From positions 1 to 30,142 of the forward strand of contig CAJURV010000019.1 in NCBI GenBank assembly GCA_910588925.1: DNA of 30,142 nucleotides. Reading direction: 5' to 3'. The stretch is from an uncultured Rikenellaceae bacterium (lineage in GTDB: Bacteria; Bacteroidota; Bacteroidia; Bacteroidales; Rikenellaceae). A program made the translations under genes and the position numbers. Below, piece by piece: positions 15,235 to 23,027 of this stretch. Each line of letters opens with the position of its first letter. Within the stretch, counting starts at the first letter, position 1. The notes beneath the pieces are model-generated. The model was given only the letters and a program-made list of their open reading frames with translations, ran no database searches and was not told where the DNA came from.

Positions 15235-16122
15235 ATGAAAGATCATAAATTCAGCGGTGTTGGCGTCGCCTTGGTGACTCCTTTCGCCGAGGATCTGTCT
15301 GTAGACTACGCATCGCTCGGAGGTCTCATCGAGCATGTGATAAAAGGGGGTGTCGATTATCTCGTCGTTCTCGGCACTACCGGCGAGAGTGTCACGCTTA
15401 CGGAAGCCGAACGTGCGGAGGTATTGCGTTTCTGCGTCGATAAGGCGGCGGGACGTCTGCCTATAGTGTACGGTCACGGCGGTAATTGTACCGGCTCGGT
15501 GACCGACGGCCTCGAAAGGCTCGATCTGAACGGTGTCGACGCCATATTGTCGGTGTCTCCTTACTACAACAAACCCTCGCAGGAGGGGATCTTCCGTCAC
15601 TTCGCTCAGGTTGCCGAAAAGTCGCCTGTGCCGGTGATAATATATAACGTGCCGGGGCGCACGGGTTCCAACATAAGCGCCGATACCACGTTGCGGCTGG
15701 CCCGCTCTTTCGACAATATCATAGCCATAAAGGAGGCGTCGGGCAATTTGGCTCAGGCGGCGCACATCATAGCCGGAAAGCCGGAGGGTTTCGCCGTGAT
15801 ATCGGGCGACGACAACCTCACCGTTCCCATGATAGCGCAAGGCGGGGCCGGTACCATATCGGTGGCAGCCAATGCTTTCCCGTCTACGTTCTGCGCAATG
15901 ACCCATGCGGCTCTCCATGGCGACTACGTCACGGCACGCGGTGCGTTCTACCGTTTGCTGGAGGCTACGGAGCAGTTGTTTGCAGACGGTAATCCGGCGG
16001 GTGTCAAAGCTGCGCTTGCACACAAAGGCATTGTTAAGAACATATTGAGGTTGCCGTTGGTTCCGGCGTCGGAGGCCACGCAGACGAAGCTGGCGTCACT
16101 CATCGACCGTTATGATATCTGA
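15235..16122 (+). CDS. dapA: 4-hydroxy-tetrahydrodipicolinate synthase
   Basis: DapA joins pyruvate and aspartate semialdehyde, the first committed step toward diaminopimelate and lysine, so it serves both peptidoglycan and protein synthesis. The 295 residues are full length. Lys166 in IIAIKEASGN is the Schiff-base lysine, Tyr137 in IIYNVPGRTG the catalytic tyrosine, and GTTGES (47-52) holds the threonine pair of the proton relay. It is a cytoplasmic (beta/alpha)8 barrel. The next gene starts four bases after its stop, or overlaps it if the earlier ATG is used, so the two are probably co-translated. Confidence 0.96.
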   Translation: MKDHKFSGVGVALVTPFAEDLSVDYASLGGLIEHVIKGGVDYLVVLGTTGESVTLTEAERAEVLRFCVDKAAGRLPIVYGHGGNCTGSVTDGLERLDLNGVDAILSVSPYYNKPSQEGIFRHFAQVAEKSPVPVIIYNVPGRTGSNISADTTLRLARSFDNIIAIKEASGNLAQAAHIIAGKPEGFAVISGDDNLTVPMIAQGGAGTISVAANAFPSTFCAMTHAALHGDYVTARGAFYRLLEATEQLFADGNPAGVKAALAHKGIVKNILRLPLVPASEATQTKLASLIDRYDI

Positions 16123-16126
16123 TTCG

Positions 16127-16906
16127 ATGATAAAAAGCCTGTTGTTAGCGGCGGCTGTTGTGTTGTCTGGAACGGTACGCGCGCAAGATGTCACCCCCGA
16201 CAATCCGGCGGCCCCCGACGACCGCATGATAGAGGCGGCGGTGGTCAATCTGTCGTCGCCATATTATTATCCGCATCTCTTCGCAAGGTACGAGGCGGGC
16301 GATACCACCCTCACTCTGCAGGATTACCGTCACCTCTATTACGGTTTCCGTTTCGACGACCGTTACCAACCTACGGAGACGACCCCTTACGCCGACAGTA
16401 TCACCCTTACGCTTACGAGGAACATCGACCCGCAAGGCATATCGCCGGAGTTGTTCGGCGATCTCGAAAGGCAGGTGAGGGGCGCGCTCGCAGACGAGCC
16501 TTTCAATATGCGATACATCAATCTGGCCACTTACATGGCACAGATGAAAGGCGATATGGCGGAGGCCGGGAGATATGCCCGCAAGATGCGCATGATAAAG
16601 GCTGCCATCATGTCGTCAGGTACCGGTATTACCAAAAATTCGCCTTGGCATGTCCTCTATAGGAGCGACGAGAGCGATATACTTACATCTTTGGGCGCAC
16701 GACCCACCAAACGCATGTATATCACTTTCGACGTGGAATATTTTCACCTGCCCGTCAAGAACAACGGCAACAGGGGGTATTATTTCAACAACGGACGCAT
16801 CTACTCCAAAGGGGGTAAGAGAGAGAGCGACAGCAAACACCGCTTCGAGTTCAATCCCCTCTATAATCCGAGGTCGAGCAAACATCTGAAAAACATAGAG
16901 TATTAA
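16127..16906 (+). CDS. Secreted DUF4919 family protein
   Basis: The function is unknown. From the ATG at 16127 the protein has 259 residues and begins with a clear signal peptide (MIKSLLLAAAVVLSG, likely cut after VRA before Gln), so it should be exported to the periplasm or beyond. The mature part is polar, rich in tyrosine and charged residues, and contains YYYPHLFARYEAGDTTL and LQDYRHLYYGF, typical of the Bacteroidetes DUF4919 family as I recall it. An in-frame ATG at 16112 inside dapA would add five residues; I prefer 16127 because the signal peptide starts there. It sits directly behind dapA and 16 bases before lpdA, suggesting one transcript, though this gives no functional clue. Confidence 0.75.
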   Translation: MIKSLLLAAAVVLSGTVRAQDVTPDNPAAPDDRMIEAAVVNLSSPYYYPHLFARYEAGDTTLTLQDYRHLYYGFRFDDRYQPTETTPYADSITLTLTRNIDPQGISPELFGDLERQVRGALADEPFNMRYINLATYMAQMKGDMAEAGRYARKMRMIKAAIMSSGTGITKNSPWHVLYRSDESDILTSLGARPTKRMYITFDVEYFHLPVKNNGNRGYYFNNGRIYSKGGKRESDSKHRFEFNPLYNPRSSKHLKNIEY

Positions 16907-16922
16907 CCGTAAAAAACATATT

Positions 16923-18317
16923 ATGGAGAAATTCGATATAGCCGTTGTCGGTAGCGGTCCCGGCGGATACGTGGCGGCCATAAGGGCGGCTCAGTTGGGC
17001 AAGCATACAGTAATAATAGAGAAAGCCAATCTGGGCGGAGTGTGTCTCAACTGGGGTTGCATTCCTACCAAGGCGCTTCTGCGCTCGGCCCATCTCTACG
17101 AGCAGATGCGTTCGGCATCGCAGTTCGGCATAGAGGTCGACGGAGCCGTGAAGGCCGATTTCGCCAAGGTTGTGGCCCGTAGTCGCGAGGTGTCGGCTAC
17201 TATGAGCAAAGGCGTGCAGTTTCTTCTCGGCAAGAATAAGGTGGAAGTGGTCTACGGTCATGCACGGTTGGCCGGTAATGGCATAATAGACGTTACTGCC
17301 GAAGATGACGGCATCTCGCAGATAGAGGCCGAGCATATAATATTGGCTACCGGTTCGCGTCCCCGCGTGTTGCCCGGCATACCCATCGACGGAGATAAGA
17401 TCATATCGTACCGCGAGGCGCTCACGCTCACCTCTATGCCCGAAAGCATGGTGGTGATAGGGTCGGGGGCCATAGGTTCGGAGCTGGCGGACTTCTATCA
17501 TGCCATGGGATGCAAGGTTACCGTAGTGGAATATATGCCCACGCTCGTGCCCACCGAGGACGAGGAGGTTGGCAAGTATCTCGAACGTTCGTTCCGTAAG
17601 AAGCGTCTCTCTTTCCTGACTGGCGCCGCCGTAGAGAGCGTCGACACCACTGGCGACAAGTGCGTGGTAACGGTCAAGACGGCCAAGGGCATACAGACGA
17701 TAGAGGCGGAAAAGGTCCTCTCTGCGGCCGGAGTTACCCCCAACACCGAAGACATAGGGCTCGACAAGGTGGGTATAACCACCGATCGCGGCAAGATAAC
17801 GGTGGACGACCGTTACCGCACCGGCGTGGAGGGCATATACGCCATCGGCGACATTATTCCTACTCCGGCGTTGGCGCATGTGGCTTCGGCAGAGGCTATA
17901 CATTGCGTGGAGGCTATCTGCGGCCTTGATCCGGAGCCTGTCGACTATGCTACGGTGCCGGCATGTATCTATACCACTCCCGAGATAGCGTCGGTGGGTA
18001 TGCGTGAGCGCGATGCCGTCAAGGCCGGCATAGAGACGCGCATAGGCAAGTTCCCCTATACCGCCTCGGGCAAGGCTACGGCCATGGGCGACAAGGACGG
18101 TTTCGTTAAGCTGATATTCGATAAGGCGACAGATAAGTTGTTGGGTGCTCACTTGGTCGGCGCCACTGTCACCGAGATGTTGATGGAGCCGACCATAGCC
18201 ATGCGGCTGGGTGCTACGGCAGGGCAGATCATAAACACGATACACCCGCATCCCACACTCTCGGAAGGGGTGATGGAGGCCGCCGCGGCGGCTCATGACG
18301 AGGCGATACACGTGTAA
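16923..18317 (+). CDS. lpdA: Dihydrolipoyl dehydrogenase (E3)
   Basis: This flavoenzyme reoxidises the dihydrolipoyl groups of 2-oxoacid dehydrogenase complexes or of the glycine cleavage system, with NAD as acceptor. The 464 residues are full length. GSGPGGYVAA (10-19) binds FAD, GGVCLNWGCIP holds the redox disulfide Cys41-Cys46, GSGAIGSELADF is the NAD-binding loop, and HPTLSE (443-448) supplies the catalytic His-Glu pair of the partner subunit. No E1, E2 or gcv gene is adjacent in this window, so the complex it serves cannot be told from context. Confidence 0.95.
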   Translation: MEKFDIAVVGSGPGGYVAAIRAAQLGKHTVIIEKANLGGVCLNWGCIPTKALLRSAHLYEQMRSASQFGIEVDGAVKADFAKVVARSREVSATMSKGVQFLLGKNKVEVVYGHARLAGNGIIDVTAEDDGISQIEAEHIILATGSRPRVLPGIPIDGDKIISYREALTLTSMPESMVVIGSGAIGSELADFYHAMGCKVTVVEYMPTLVPTEDEEVGKYLERSFRKKRLSFLTGAAVESVDTTGDKCVVTVKTAKGIQTIEAEKVLSAAGVTPNTEDIGLDKVGITTDRGKITVDDRYRTGVEGIYAIGDIIPTPALAHVASAEAIHCVEAICGLDPEPVDYATVPACIYTTPEIASVGMRERDAVKAGIETRIGKFPYTASGKATAMGDKDGFVKLIFDKATDKLLGAHLVGATVTEMLMEPTIAMRLGATAGQIINTIHPHPTLSEGVMEAAAAAHDEAIHV

Positions 18318-18456
18318 GAAGTTGTCGTATTTACGGTTTTCGCATGTCCCTTTGACGGGCCCTGCGGCTATGTATGCGCGGTGCGGATATAATGCAAAGA
18401 GGGAAGTGTCTCTGTTTGGCACATATTTTGAACCTGTGCACTAAAAAATATTCGTT

Positions 18457-19071
18457 ATGAAAAAAAGAAAAATAGGTTTAGGCGTCTACGGGCGCGGCAT
18501 TCTCGCTATTATCGTAGGTCTTCTGATGGCCTCCCAGCCGGTGTTCATACAGGAGAAACTGTTTCAGTTTCTGGGTGTGATATTCATATTCGGCGGTCTT
18601 ATATCGGCGGTCAGCTATTTTCGTCTCCGTAGCCGCGAAAACCGTAGCCGTAGAGGTGCGCTCTCCAATATCCCGTTTACGGCTATAATATCCATTGTGT
18701 TGGGTATCATAATGTTGGTTAAGTATCGGTTCATGCTCGACATGACGATGTTCATACTCGGCTTCCTGTTGATATTGGTGGGTATAGGCCAGTTCATGAT
18801 GATGTTGGCCGTTCGCCGGGGCAACAAATTCAACGCTTGGTTGTTCGTGGTGCCTGTGATAGTGGTGTTGAGCGGCGTGATGATATGTTTCAATCCGTTT
18901 GCCGTCAGAACCTCGCTGTTCATGTTCTTCGGTTTCGTGGCTATATTCTACGGTGTTACCGACTTGCTGATACTCATAGCTTTCAAAGACAAGAAAAAGG
19001 ACGATACCCCCACGCAGACCATCGACATAACAGACCGGCAGATCACCGACGCTGGAAAGCTCGAACAATAG
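18457..19071 (+). CDS. DUF308 (HdeD-like) membrane protein
   Basis: This 204-residue integral membrane protein has about six hydrophobic segments arranged as pairs and a basic N-terminus (MKKRK). The tail, from about residue 180, is polar and rich in lysine, aspartate and threonine, so it is likely cytoplasmic. The layout fits the DUF308 family, which includes the acid-resistance protein HdeD; the biochemical role is unknown. It lies 139 bases after lpdA and ends before a strong terminator hairpin at 19109-19145. A short TATTTTG sequence at 18424 might be a degenerate -7 box. Confidence 0.75.
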   Translation: MKKRKIGLGVYGRGILAIIVGLLMASQPVFIQEKLFQFLGVIFIFGGLISAVSYFRLRSRENRSRRGALSNIPFTAIISIVLGIIMLVKYRFMLDMTMFILGFLLILVGIGQFMMMLAVRRGNKFNAWLFVVPVIVVLSGVMICFNPFAVRTSLFMFFGFVAIFYGVTDLLILIAFKDKKKDDTPTQTIDITDRQITDAGKLEQ

Positions 19072-19108
19072 GTCGTCCGAATTTATTTCCGATACCACGT
19101 TAAATAGA

Positions 19109-19153
19109 GATAGCTTTTTTGCTTTTTTAAGGCAAAAGGGCTATCTTTGTTTT
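19109..19153 (+). terminator. Strong terminator of the DUF308 gene
   Basis: GATAGCTTTTTTGC (19109-19122) pairs along all 14 positions, two of them T-G wobbles, with GCAAAAGGGCTATC (19132-19145) across a nine-base loop. It is followed by tttgtttt. It begins 38 bases after the DUF308 stop. Both promoter boxes of the next gene fall inside this hairpin and its T tract. Confidence 0.7.
19118..19149 (+). promoter_or_regulatory. Bacteroidetes promoter of the TlpA-like lipoprotein gene
   Basis: TTTG (19118-19121), a 20-base spacer and an exact TATCTTTG (19142-19149). The start codon at 19172 follows 22 bases later. Both boxes overlap the upstream terminator hairpin. Confidence 0.7.
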
Positions 19154-19171
19154 GCAAAACATATTTTCGCA

Positions 19172-20323
19172 ATGAACAACAGCTTAAAAACCGCCATATC
19201 CATCATCGCATTGGGTGGACTATTGTCTTCGTGCAGTTCACAAAGTGCTCGTATCAGCGGCACATTCGCCGGTGCAGGCTCCAAAAGCGTATATCTCGAA
19301 CAGGTATTGGGTTCACGCAATATAATAGACTCCACCAAATGTTCGAGCGGAGGCGAGTGGTCTTTCCGGTATAAATTCACCAGAAACGAGCCGGCACTGT
19401 TACGAGTGAGGATGGGTGAAAGTTTCATAACGCTGTTGGCCTCTCCGGGCGAAAAGATCACCGTGTCGGCCCTTCAGAACATCGGTACCAACTACACTGT
19501 GGAGGGTTCGCACGATTCGGAGTTGATAGCCGATCTGAACCGTCATATAGCCTCTACGCACATTACGTTGGACTCGCTCTACACTCTATACAACAGAGAG
19601 AGCGACGCGGAGGCGCGAAGCGAACTTTATCGCGCTATAGCACAGAAATATATAGACCATAAACGTTATAGCATACGCTTCGTGGTCGATAACTGCAACT
19701 CGTTGGCTTCGGTTGTGGCGCTATACACACCCATGCCTAACGGATCGCAGGTTTTCGGCGACCGTAACGATTTCAGCTACTATAAGATGGTTGCCGACTC
19801 GCTCTCCGACCGTTACCCCGGTTCCGTGATGGTGGCTTCGTTGAAAAAAGACGTGGAGCGTTTCGAGAACCGTAACAATCTCGCAGGCAAGATATCTTCG
19901 TCGCTTACCGGAGAGCGTTCGGCATCGCCGGAGTTGGCGATAGAGGATATGTACGGCCAGCCGCAACGTCTGTCCGATCTGCGCGGCAAGGTGGTTTTGG
20001 TATCGTTCTGGAGTAGCGCCACACAAGGGGGATCGATTCTTAACGGCGAACTCAAGGAGCTTTACGACATCTATTCCAAACGCGGGTTCGAGATATATCA
20101 CATATCGCTCGATACCGATCGGTCGGCGTGGATCAACGCATTGTCGGAACAGAAGTTGCCGTGGATAAACGTGTGCGACTTTAAAGGTAGCGCTTCGCCG
20201 GCGGTAGGTTCTTACAATGTCACCGTCATACCGTTCAACTACGTGCTCGACCGTAACGGCGACATATCCGGCAAGAATCTGTGGGGTAACGAGCTGGCAT
20301 CCAAAATAGAGGAGTTGCTGTAA
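19172..20323 (+). CDS. TlpA/thioredoxin-like lipoprotein without the CxxC redox site
   Basis: The first 21 residues are a lipoprotein signal with lipobox LLSSC (Cys21), so the protein should be anchored in the envelope. Residues about 28-120 resemble the DUF4369 domain often found before thioredoxin domains in Bacteroidetes. About 245-383 is an AhpC/TlpA-type thioredoxin fold (LSDLRGKVVLVSFW, later VTVIPFNYVLDRNG with the expected cis-proline region). Where TlpA proteins have FWATWCGPC, this one has FWSSATQGG (279-287), so both catalytic cysteines are missing, replaced by Thr284 and Gly287. It therefore cannot be a normal thiol-disulfide reductase. It is followed after 25 bases by lpxH, probably on the same transcript. 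The fold is fairly sure; the role is unknown, perhaps binding or scaffolding. Confidence 0.82.
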   Translation: MNNSLKTAISIIALGGLLSSCSSQSARISGTFAGAGSKSVYLEQVLGSRNIIDSTKCSSGGEWSFRYKFTRNEPALLRVRMGESFITLLASPGEKITVSALQNIGTNYTVEGSHDSELIADLNRHIASTHITLDSLYTLYNRESDAEARSELYRAIAQKYIDHKRYSIRFVVDNCNSLASVVALYTPMPNGSQVFGDRNDFSYYKMVADSLSDRYPGSVMVASLKKDVERFENRNNLAGKISSSLTGERSASPELAIEDMYGQPQRLSDLRGKVVLVSFWSSATQGGSILNGELKELYDIYSKRGFEIYHISLDTDRSAWINALSEQKLPWINVCDFKGSASPAVGSYNVTVIPFNYVLDRNGDISGKNLWGNELASKIEELL

Positions 20324-20348
20324 CTCCCAGCGCGCAAACTACCGGAAG

Positions 20349-21110
20349 ATGAAATACTTCTTTGCCTCCGACGTACATCTCGGGCTCGATATTCCGGGTC
20401 ATGGCGCCGCAGAACGCGAACAGTTGTTCTGCCGTTGGTTGGATATGGTGTCGTCTCAGTTACAATCCGATGGAGGGGCGTTATATCTGCTCGGCGATAT
20501 TTTCGATTTCTGGTTCGAATACCGCAATGTGGCCCCTATGGGGTTCAGCCGCACTATAGGACGTCTTGCACGCATGCACGACGAGGGGCTGGAGGTGCAC
20601 TTCTTTACAGGCAATCACGACACATGGACATTCGGTTATCTCGAGCGGGAGACAGGAGCTACGATACACCGTTCGCCGCTCACTACCTATATAGCCGGGG
20701 TGAAGGTGATGATGGGGCACGGTCACAGGCTCGACGTGAATAATATTCCCGCAGGGCAACGTTTCCTCAACCGGTTGTTTAACAGTAAGGCGGCGTACGA
20801 GATATTTTCCCGCATACTACACCCCGACGCGGCAATGGCTTTGGGACATAGATGGAGTCGTTCCAACAGATGTTCGAGGGCCATATCGCATGTGTTTACA
20901 GGCGAAGAGCCGGTTGCCGAGTTCGCCCGTAAGGTCATAGAGGAAGAGGGCGTCGCCGCTCCCGATCTTTTCATATTCGGTCACTTGCACACACCTATCA
21001 TATATCCTTTGGGCGACAGCCGCGGACTGGTTGTTCTCGGCCAATGGATAACAGATCCTGTCTATGCCGTATTGGATGAAGATGGGGTAGAGATTGTGGG
21101 GTACAGATAA
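20349..21110 (+). CDS. lpxH: UDP-2,3-diacylglucosamine diphosphatase
   Basis: LpxH cleaves UDP-2,3-diacylglucosamine to lipid X and UMP in lipid A synthesis at the inner face of the inner membrane. The 253-residue calcineurin-like phosphoesterase shows the full two-metal set: SDVHLG with Asp8 and His10, GDIFDFW with Asp50, GNHD with Asn89, GHGH with His124, and FGHLHTP with His212 and His214. It presumably shares a transcript with the lipoprotein gene upstream. Its presence fits a Gram-negative envelope. LpxH belongs to a larger phosphoesterase family, but the GDIFDFWFE context and length favour this call. Confidence 0.9.
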   Translation: MKYFFASDVHLGLDIPGHGAAEREQLFCRWLDMVSSQLQSDGGALYLLGDIFDFWFEYRNVAPMGFSRTIGRLARMHDEGLEVHFFTGNHDTWTFGYLERETGATIHRSPLTTYIAGVKVMMGHGHRLDVNNIPAGQRFLNRLFNSKAAYEIFSRILHPDAAMALGHRWSRSNRCSRAISHVFTGEEPVAEFARKVIEEEGVAAPDLFIFGHLHTPIIYPLGDSRGLVVLGQWITDPVYAVLDEDGVEIVGYR

Positions 21111-21401
21111 GTTGCAGGTGTACGTTTGTGTCAATATTGACTGCTACATTTATCTGTATTTATCATAGCCTAAGCCTTGCGTTTCACGTAAAATGGCGGT
21201 GAAGCGATTACGGCTATGGCCGGAGCCTCCGCAACTCAATGCCCATCTCCTCGTTCTTATCATCATTCGCAGAAACAGTCAAATTACTGTGTCGAACTCA
21301 CGTCGTTTATGTGGATATGATATCTTTATCAAGAATTTATCTTCGTTCACCCATTCGTTTTACGATGAAGCCCCTGTTGGTCCGTAATATTTGATGCTAC
21401 G
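21111..21401. other. Intergenic stretch between convergent lpxH and der with a long stem-loop
   Basis: No gene. A two-tier stem-loop occupies 21164-21218: CATAGCC (21164-21170) pairs with GGCTATG (21212-21218), and CGTTTCAC (21180-21187) with GTGAAGCG (21199-21206, one T-G wobble). Right after it, ggccggagcctcc resembles a short piece of the family A core. The rest, up to the der terminator, shows nothing recognisable. Confidence 0.5.
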
Positions 21402-21433
21402 AAAAAAGGCCTCGCTCTGAAGCGAAGCCTTTT
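21402..21433 (-). terminator. Terminator of der, probably bidirectional
   Basis: On the minus strand AAAAGGCTTCGCT (21433-21421) pairs with AGCGAGGCCTTTT across a four-base loop (one T-G wobble) and ends in six T residues. It begins 14 bases past the der stop codon. The plus strand also ends in TTTT, so it may serve lpxH as well. Confidence 0.8.
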
Positions 21434-21447
21434 CGATTGAAGTAACG

Positions 21448-22758
21448 TTACTTCTGTCTGAAATATATCTGCAACGGTACTCCGGAGAAATCCCAATTTT
21501 CGCGTATTCTGTTTTCGAGAAACCGGCGATACGGGTCTTTGACATACTGCGGCAGGTTGACGAAAAAGGCGAAAGCGGGGGATGGCGACGGCAGTTGTTG
21601 TGCGTATTTTATGCGTATGTACTTGCCTTTGATGGCAGGTGGGGGCGTCTGCTCTATGATGGGGAGAATGAACTCGTTGAACTCGCTGGTGGGTATGCGT
21701 CGTTTGCGCGACTGGTAAACCCTCATGGCCTGTTGCAATACGTCCATTATCCTCTGTTTGTTTACTACGGAGGTGAAGACCACGGGCACGTCGTTGAATG
21801 GCGCCAGCTTGCGTTTGAGCTCTTCGGTGTATCGCTTCATGGTATTGGTCTCTTTCTCCACCACATCCCATTTGTTGACCACTATAACACACCCTTTCTT
21901 GTTCTTGACGATAAGGTGGAATATGTTCATGTCCTGTGCCTCTATGCCGCTTTGGGCATCTATCATGAGCACGCATACGTCAGAGTTCTCTATGGAGCGT
22001 ATGGAACGTAACACGGAGTAGAATTCGAGGTCCTCCTCCACCTTGTTTTTCTTGCGCAATCCGGCGGTGTCGACAAGGTAGAAATCCATGCCGAACTTGT
22101 TGTAGCGGGTGTTGATGGAGTCGCGCGTGGTGCCGGCTATGGGGGTGACGATGTTACGCTCACGCCCCAACAGGGCGTTGGTGAGCGACGATTTGCCCAC
22201 ATTGGGACGCCCCACTATCGCGAACTTGGGCAGATCGTCCTCCGTGACGGCATCGTCGTTATCGTCAGGCAACAGCTCCACTACCTTGTCGAGAAGGTCG
22301 CCGGTGCCGCTCCCTGTCATGGCACAGACGGTGAAAGGCTCGCCCAAGCCGAGCGCGTAGAAGTCGGAGGCTCCGTACACGCGGTCGTTGTTGTCGACTT
22401 TGTTGACGGCAAGCACCACGTTCTTACGGCTACGGCGCAACAGTGAGGCTATGGCTTGGTCGTAGTCGGTGACGGAGGTGTTGACGTCCACCATGAATAT
22501 TATTACGTCCGCCTCGTCTACGGCCAGCTCCACCTGTTTGCGTATCTCGCTCTCGAATATGTCGTCGCTGCCTATGGCGTATCCGCCGGTGTCTATCACC
22601 GAAAATTCGCGTCCGGCCCAGTCGGCGGTGCCGTAGTGACGGTCGCGCGTGGTGCCCGAGGTGTCGTCCACTATGGCCTTGCGCATACCCACAAGACGGT
22701 TGAAAAGGGTGCTCTTACCCACGTTGGGACGACCCACTATCGCTACTATGTTTGCCAT
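21448..22758 (-). CDS. der: Double-domain ribosome-assembly GTPase Der (EngA)
   Basis: Der is a tandem GTPase needed for maturation of the 50S ribosomal subunit. The 436 residues hold two G domains: GRPNVGKST (9-17) with NKVD (119-122), and GRPNVGKSS (183-191) with DTAGLR and NKWD (295-298). A KH-like C-domain (about 350-436) ends in QIYFRQK. It is full length with an acidic linker (about 164-176). It is the second ribosome-assembly GTPase in this window after obgE. Downstream is a strong terminator, and upstream the family B repeat array separates it from folD. Confidence 0.97.
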   Translation of the reverse strand: MANIVAIVGRPNVGKSTLFNRLVGMRKAIVDDTSGTTRDRHYGTADWAGREFSVIDTGGYAIGSDDIFESEIRKQVELAVDEADVIIFMVDVNTSVTDYDQAIASLLRRSRKNVVLAVNKVDNNDRVYGASDFYALGLGEPFTVCAMTGSGTGDLLDKVVELLPDDNDDAVTEDDLPKFAIVGRPNVGKSSLTNALLGRERNIVTPIAGTTRDSINTRYNKFGMDFYLVDTAGLRKKNKVEEDLEFYSVLRSIRSIENSDVCVLMIDAQSGIEAQDMNIFHLIVKNKKGCVIVVNKWDVVEKETNTMKRYTEELKRKLAPFNDVPVVFTSVVNKQRIMDVLQQAMRVYQSRKRRIPTSEFNEFILPIIEQTPPPAIKGKYIRIKYAQQLPSPSPAFAFFVNLPQYVKDPYRRFLENRIRENWDFSGVPLQIYFRQK

Positions 22759-22766
22759 TGATCTGT

Positions 22767-23012
22767 TTTTTGTTGAATTTCATTCGACGCTTTCTCGCCT
22801 CGGTGATTAATGCTTTGTCTTATTACACTGGGCTTATCAAAAACGTTCGCTTCGATGCAGATATTTTCTCGCCTCGACAATCAAAACTTCGTCTTATTGC
22901 GCTCGGCTTATCGAGAATGTTGAATTTCATTCGACCTTTTCTCGCCTCGGCATAACCAAATTTCATTTGCTTCTGCGCTCGGCTTATCGAAAACGTTCGC
23001 TTAAGGAACGAC
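22767..23012 (-). repeat. Family B palindromic repeat, three tandem units of about 74 bp
   Basis: TTTCTCGCC recurs at 22791, 22865 and 22938, spacings of 74 and 73 bases. Each unit continues to a gcgctcggcttatcga-like block and ends with either acgttcgctt or gttgaatttcattcga, and the last motif also stands before unit 1. Flanking TTTTC...GAAAA and GCC...GGC can pair around each unit. The apical stem in unit 3 is CAAAT (22957-22961) with ATTTG (22965-22969); the copy at 10 kb, read in the same sense, has GAAAC with GTTTC, so two pairs have changed on both sides. Unit 1 is the most degenerate. The array fills the der-folD gap and carries no gene. Confidence 0.8.
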
Positions 23013-23027
23013 CCATCTGCCGGTTGT

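Noticed and set aside
18345..18401. Long-range pairing of TCCCTTTG with CAAAGAGGGA after lpdA
   Set aside because: Needs a bulge, encloses a long unstructured loop and lacks a T tract, so it is not a supportable terminator.
22767..23012. CRISPR-like array
   Set aside because: The units are palindromic, differ from each other, are nearly contiguous, and have no unique spacers of constant length. No cas gene is present.
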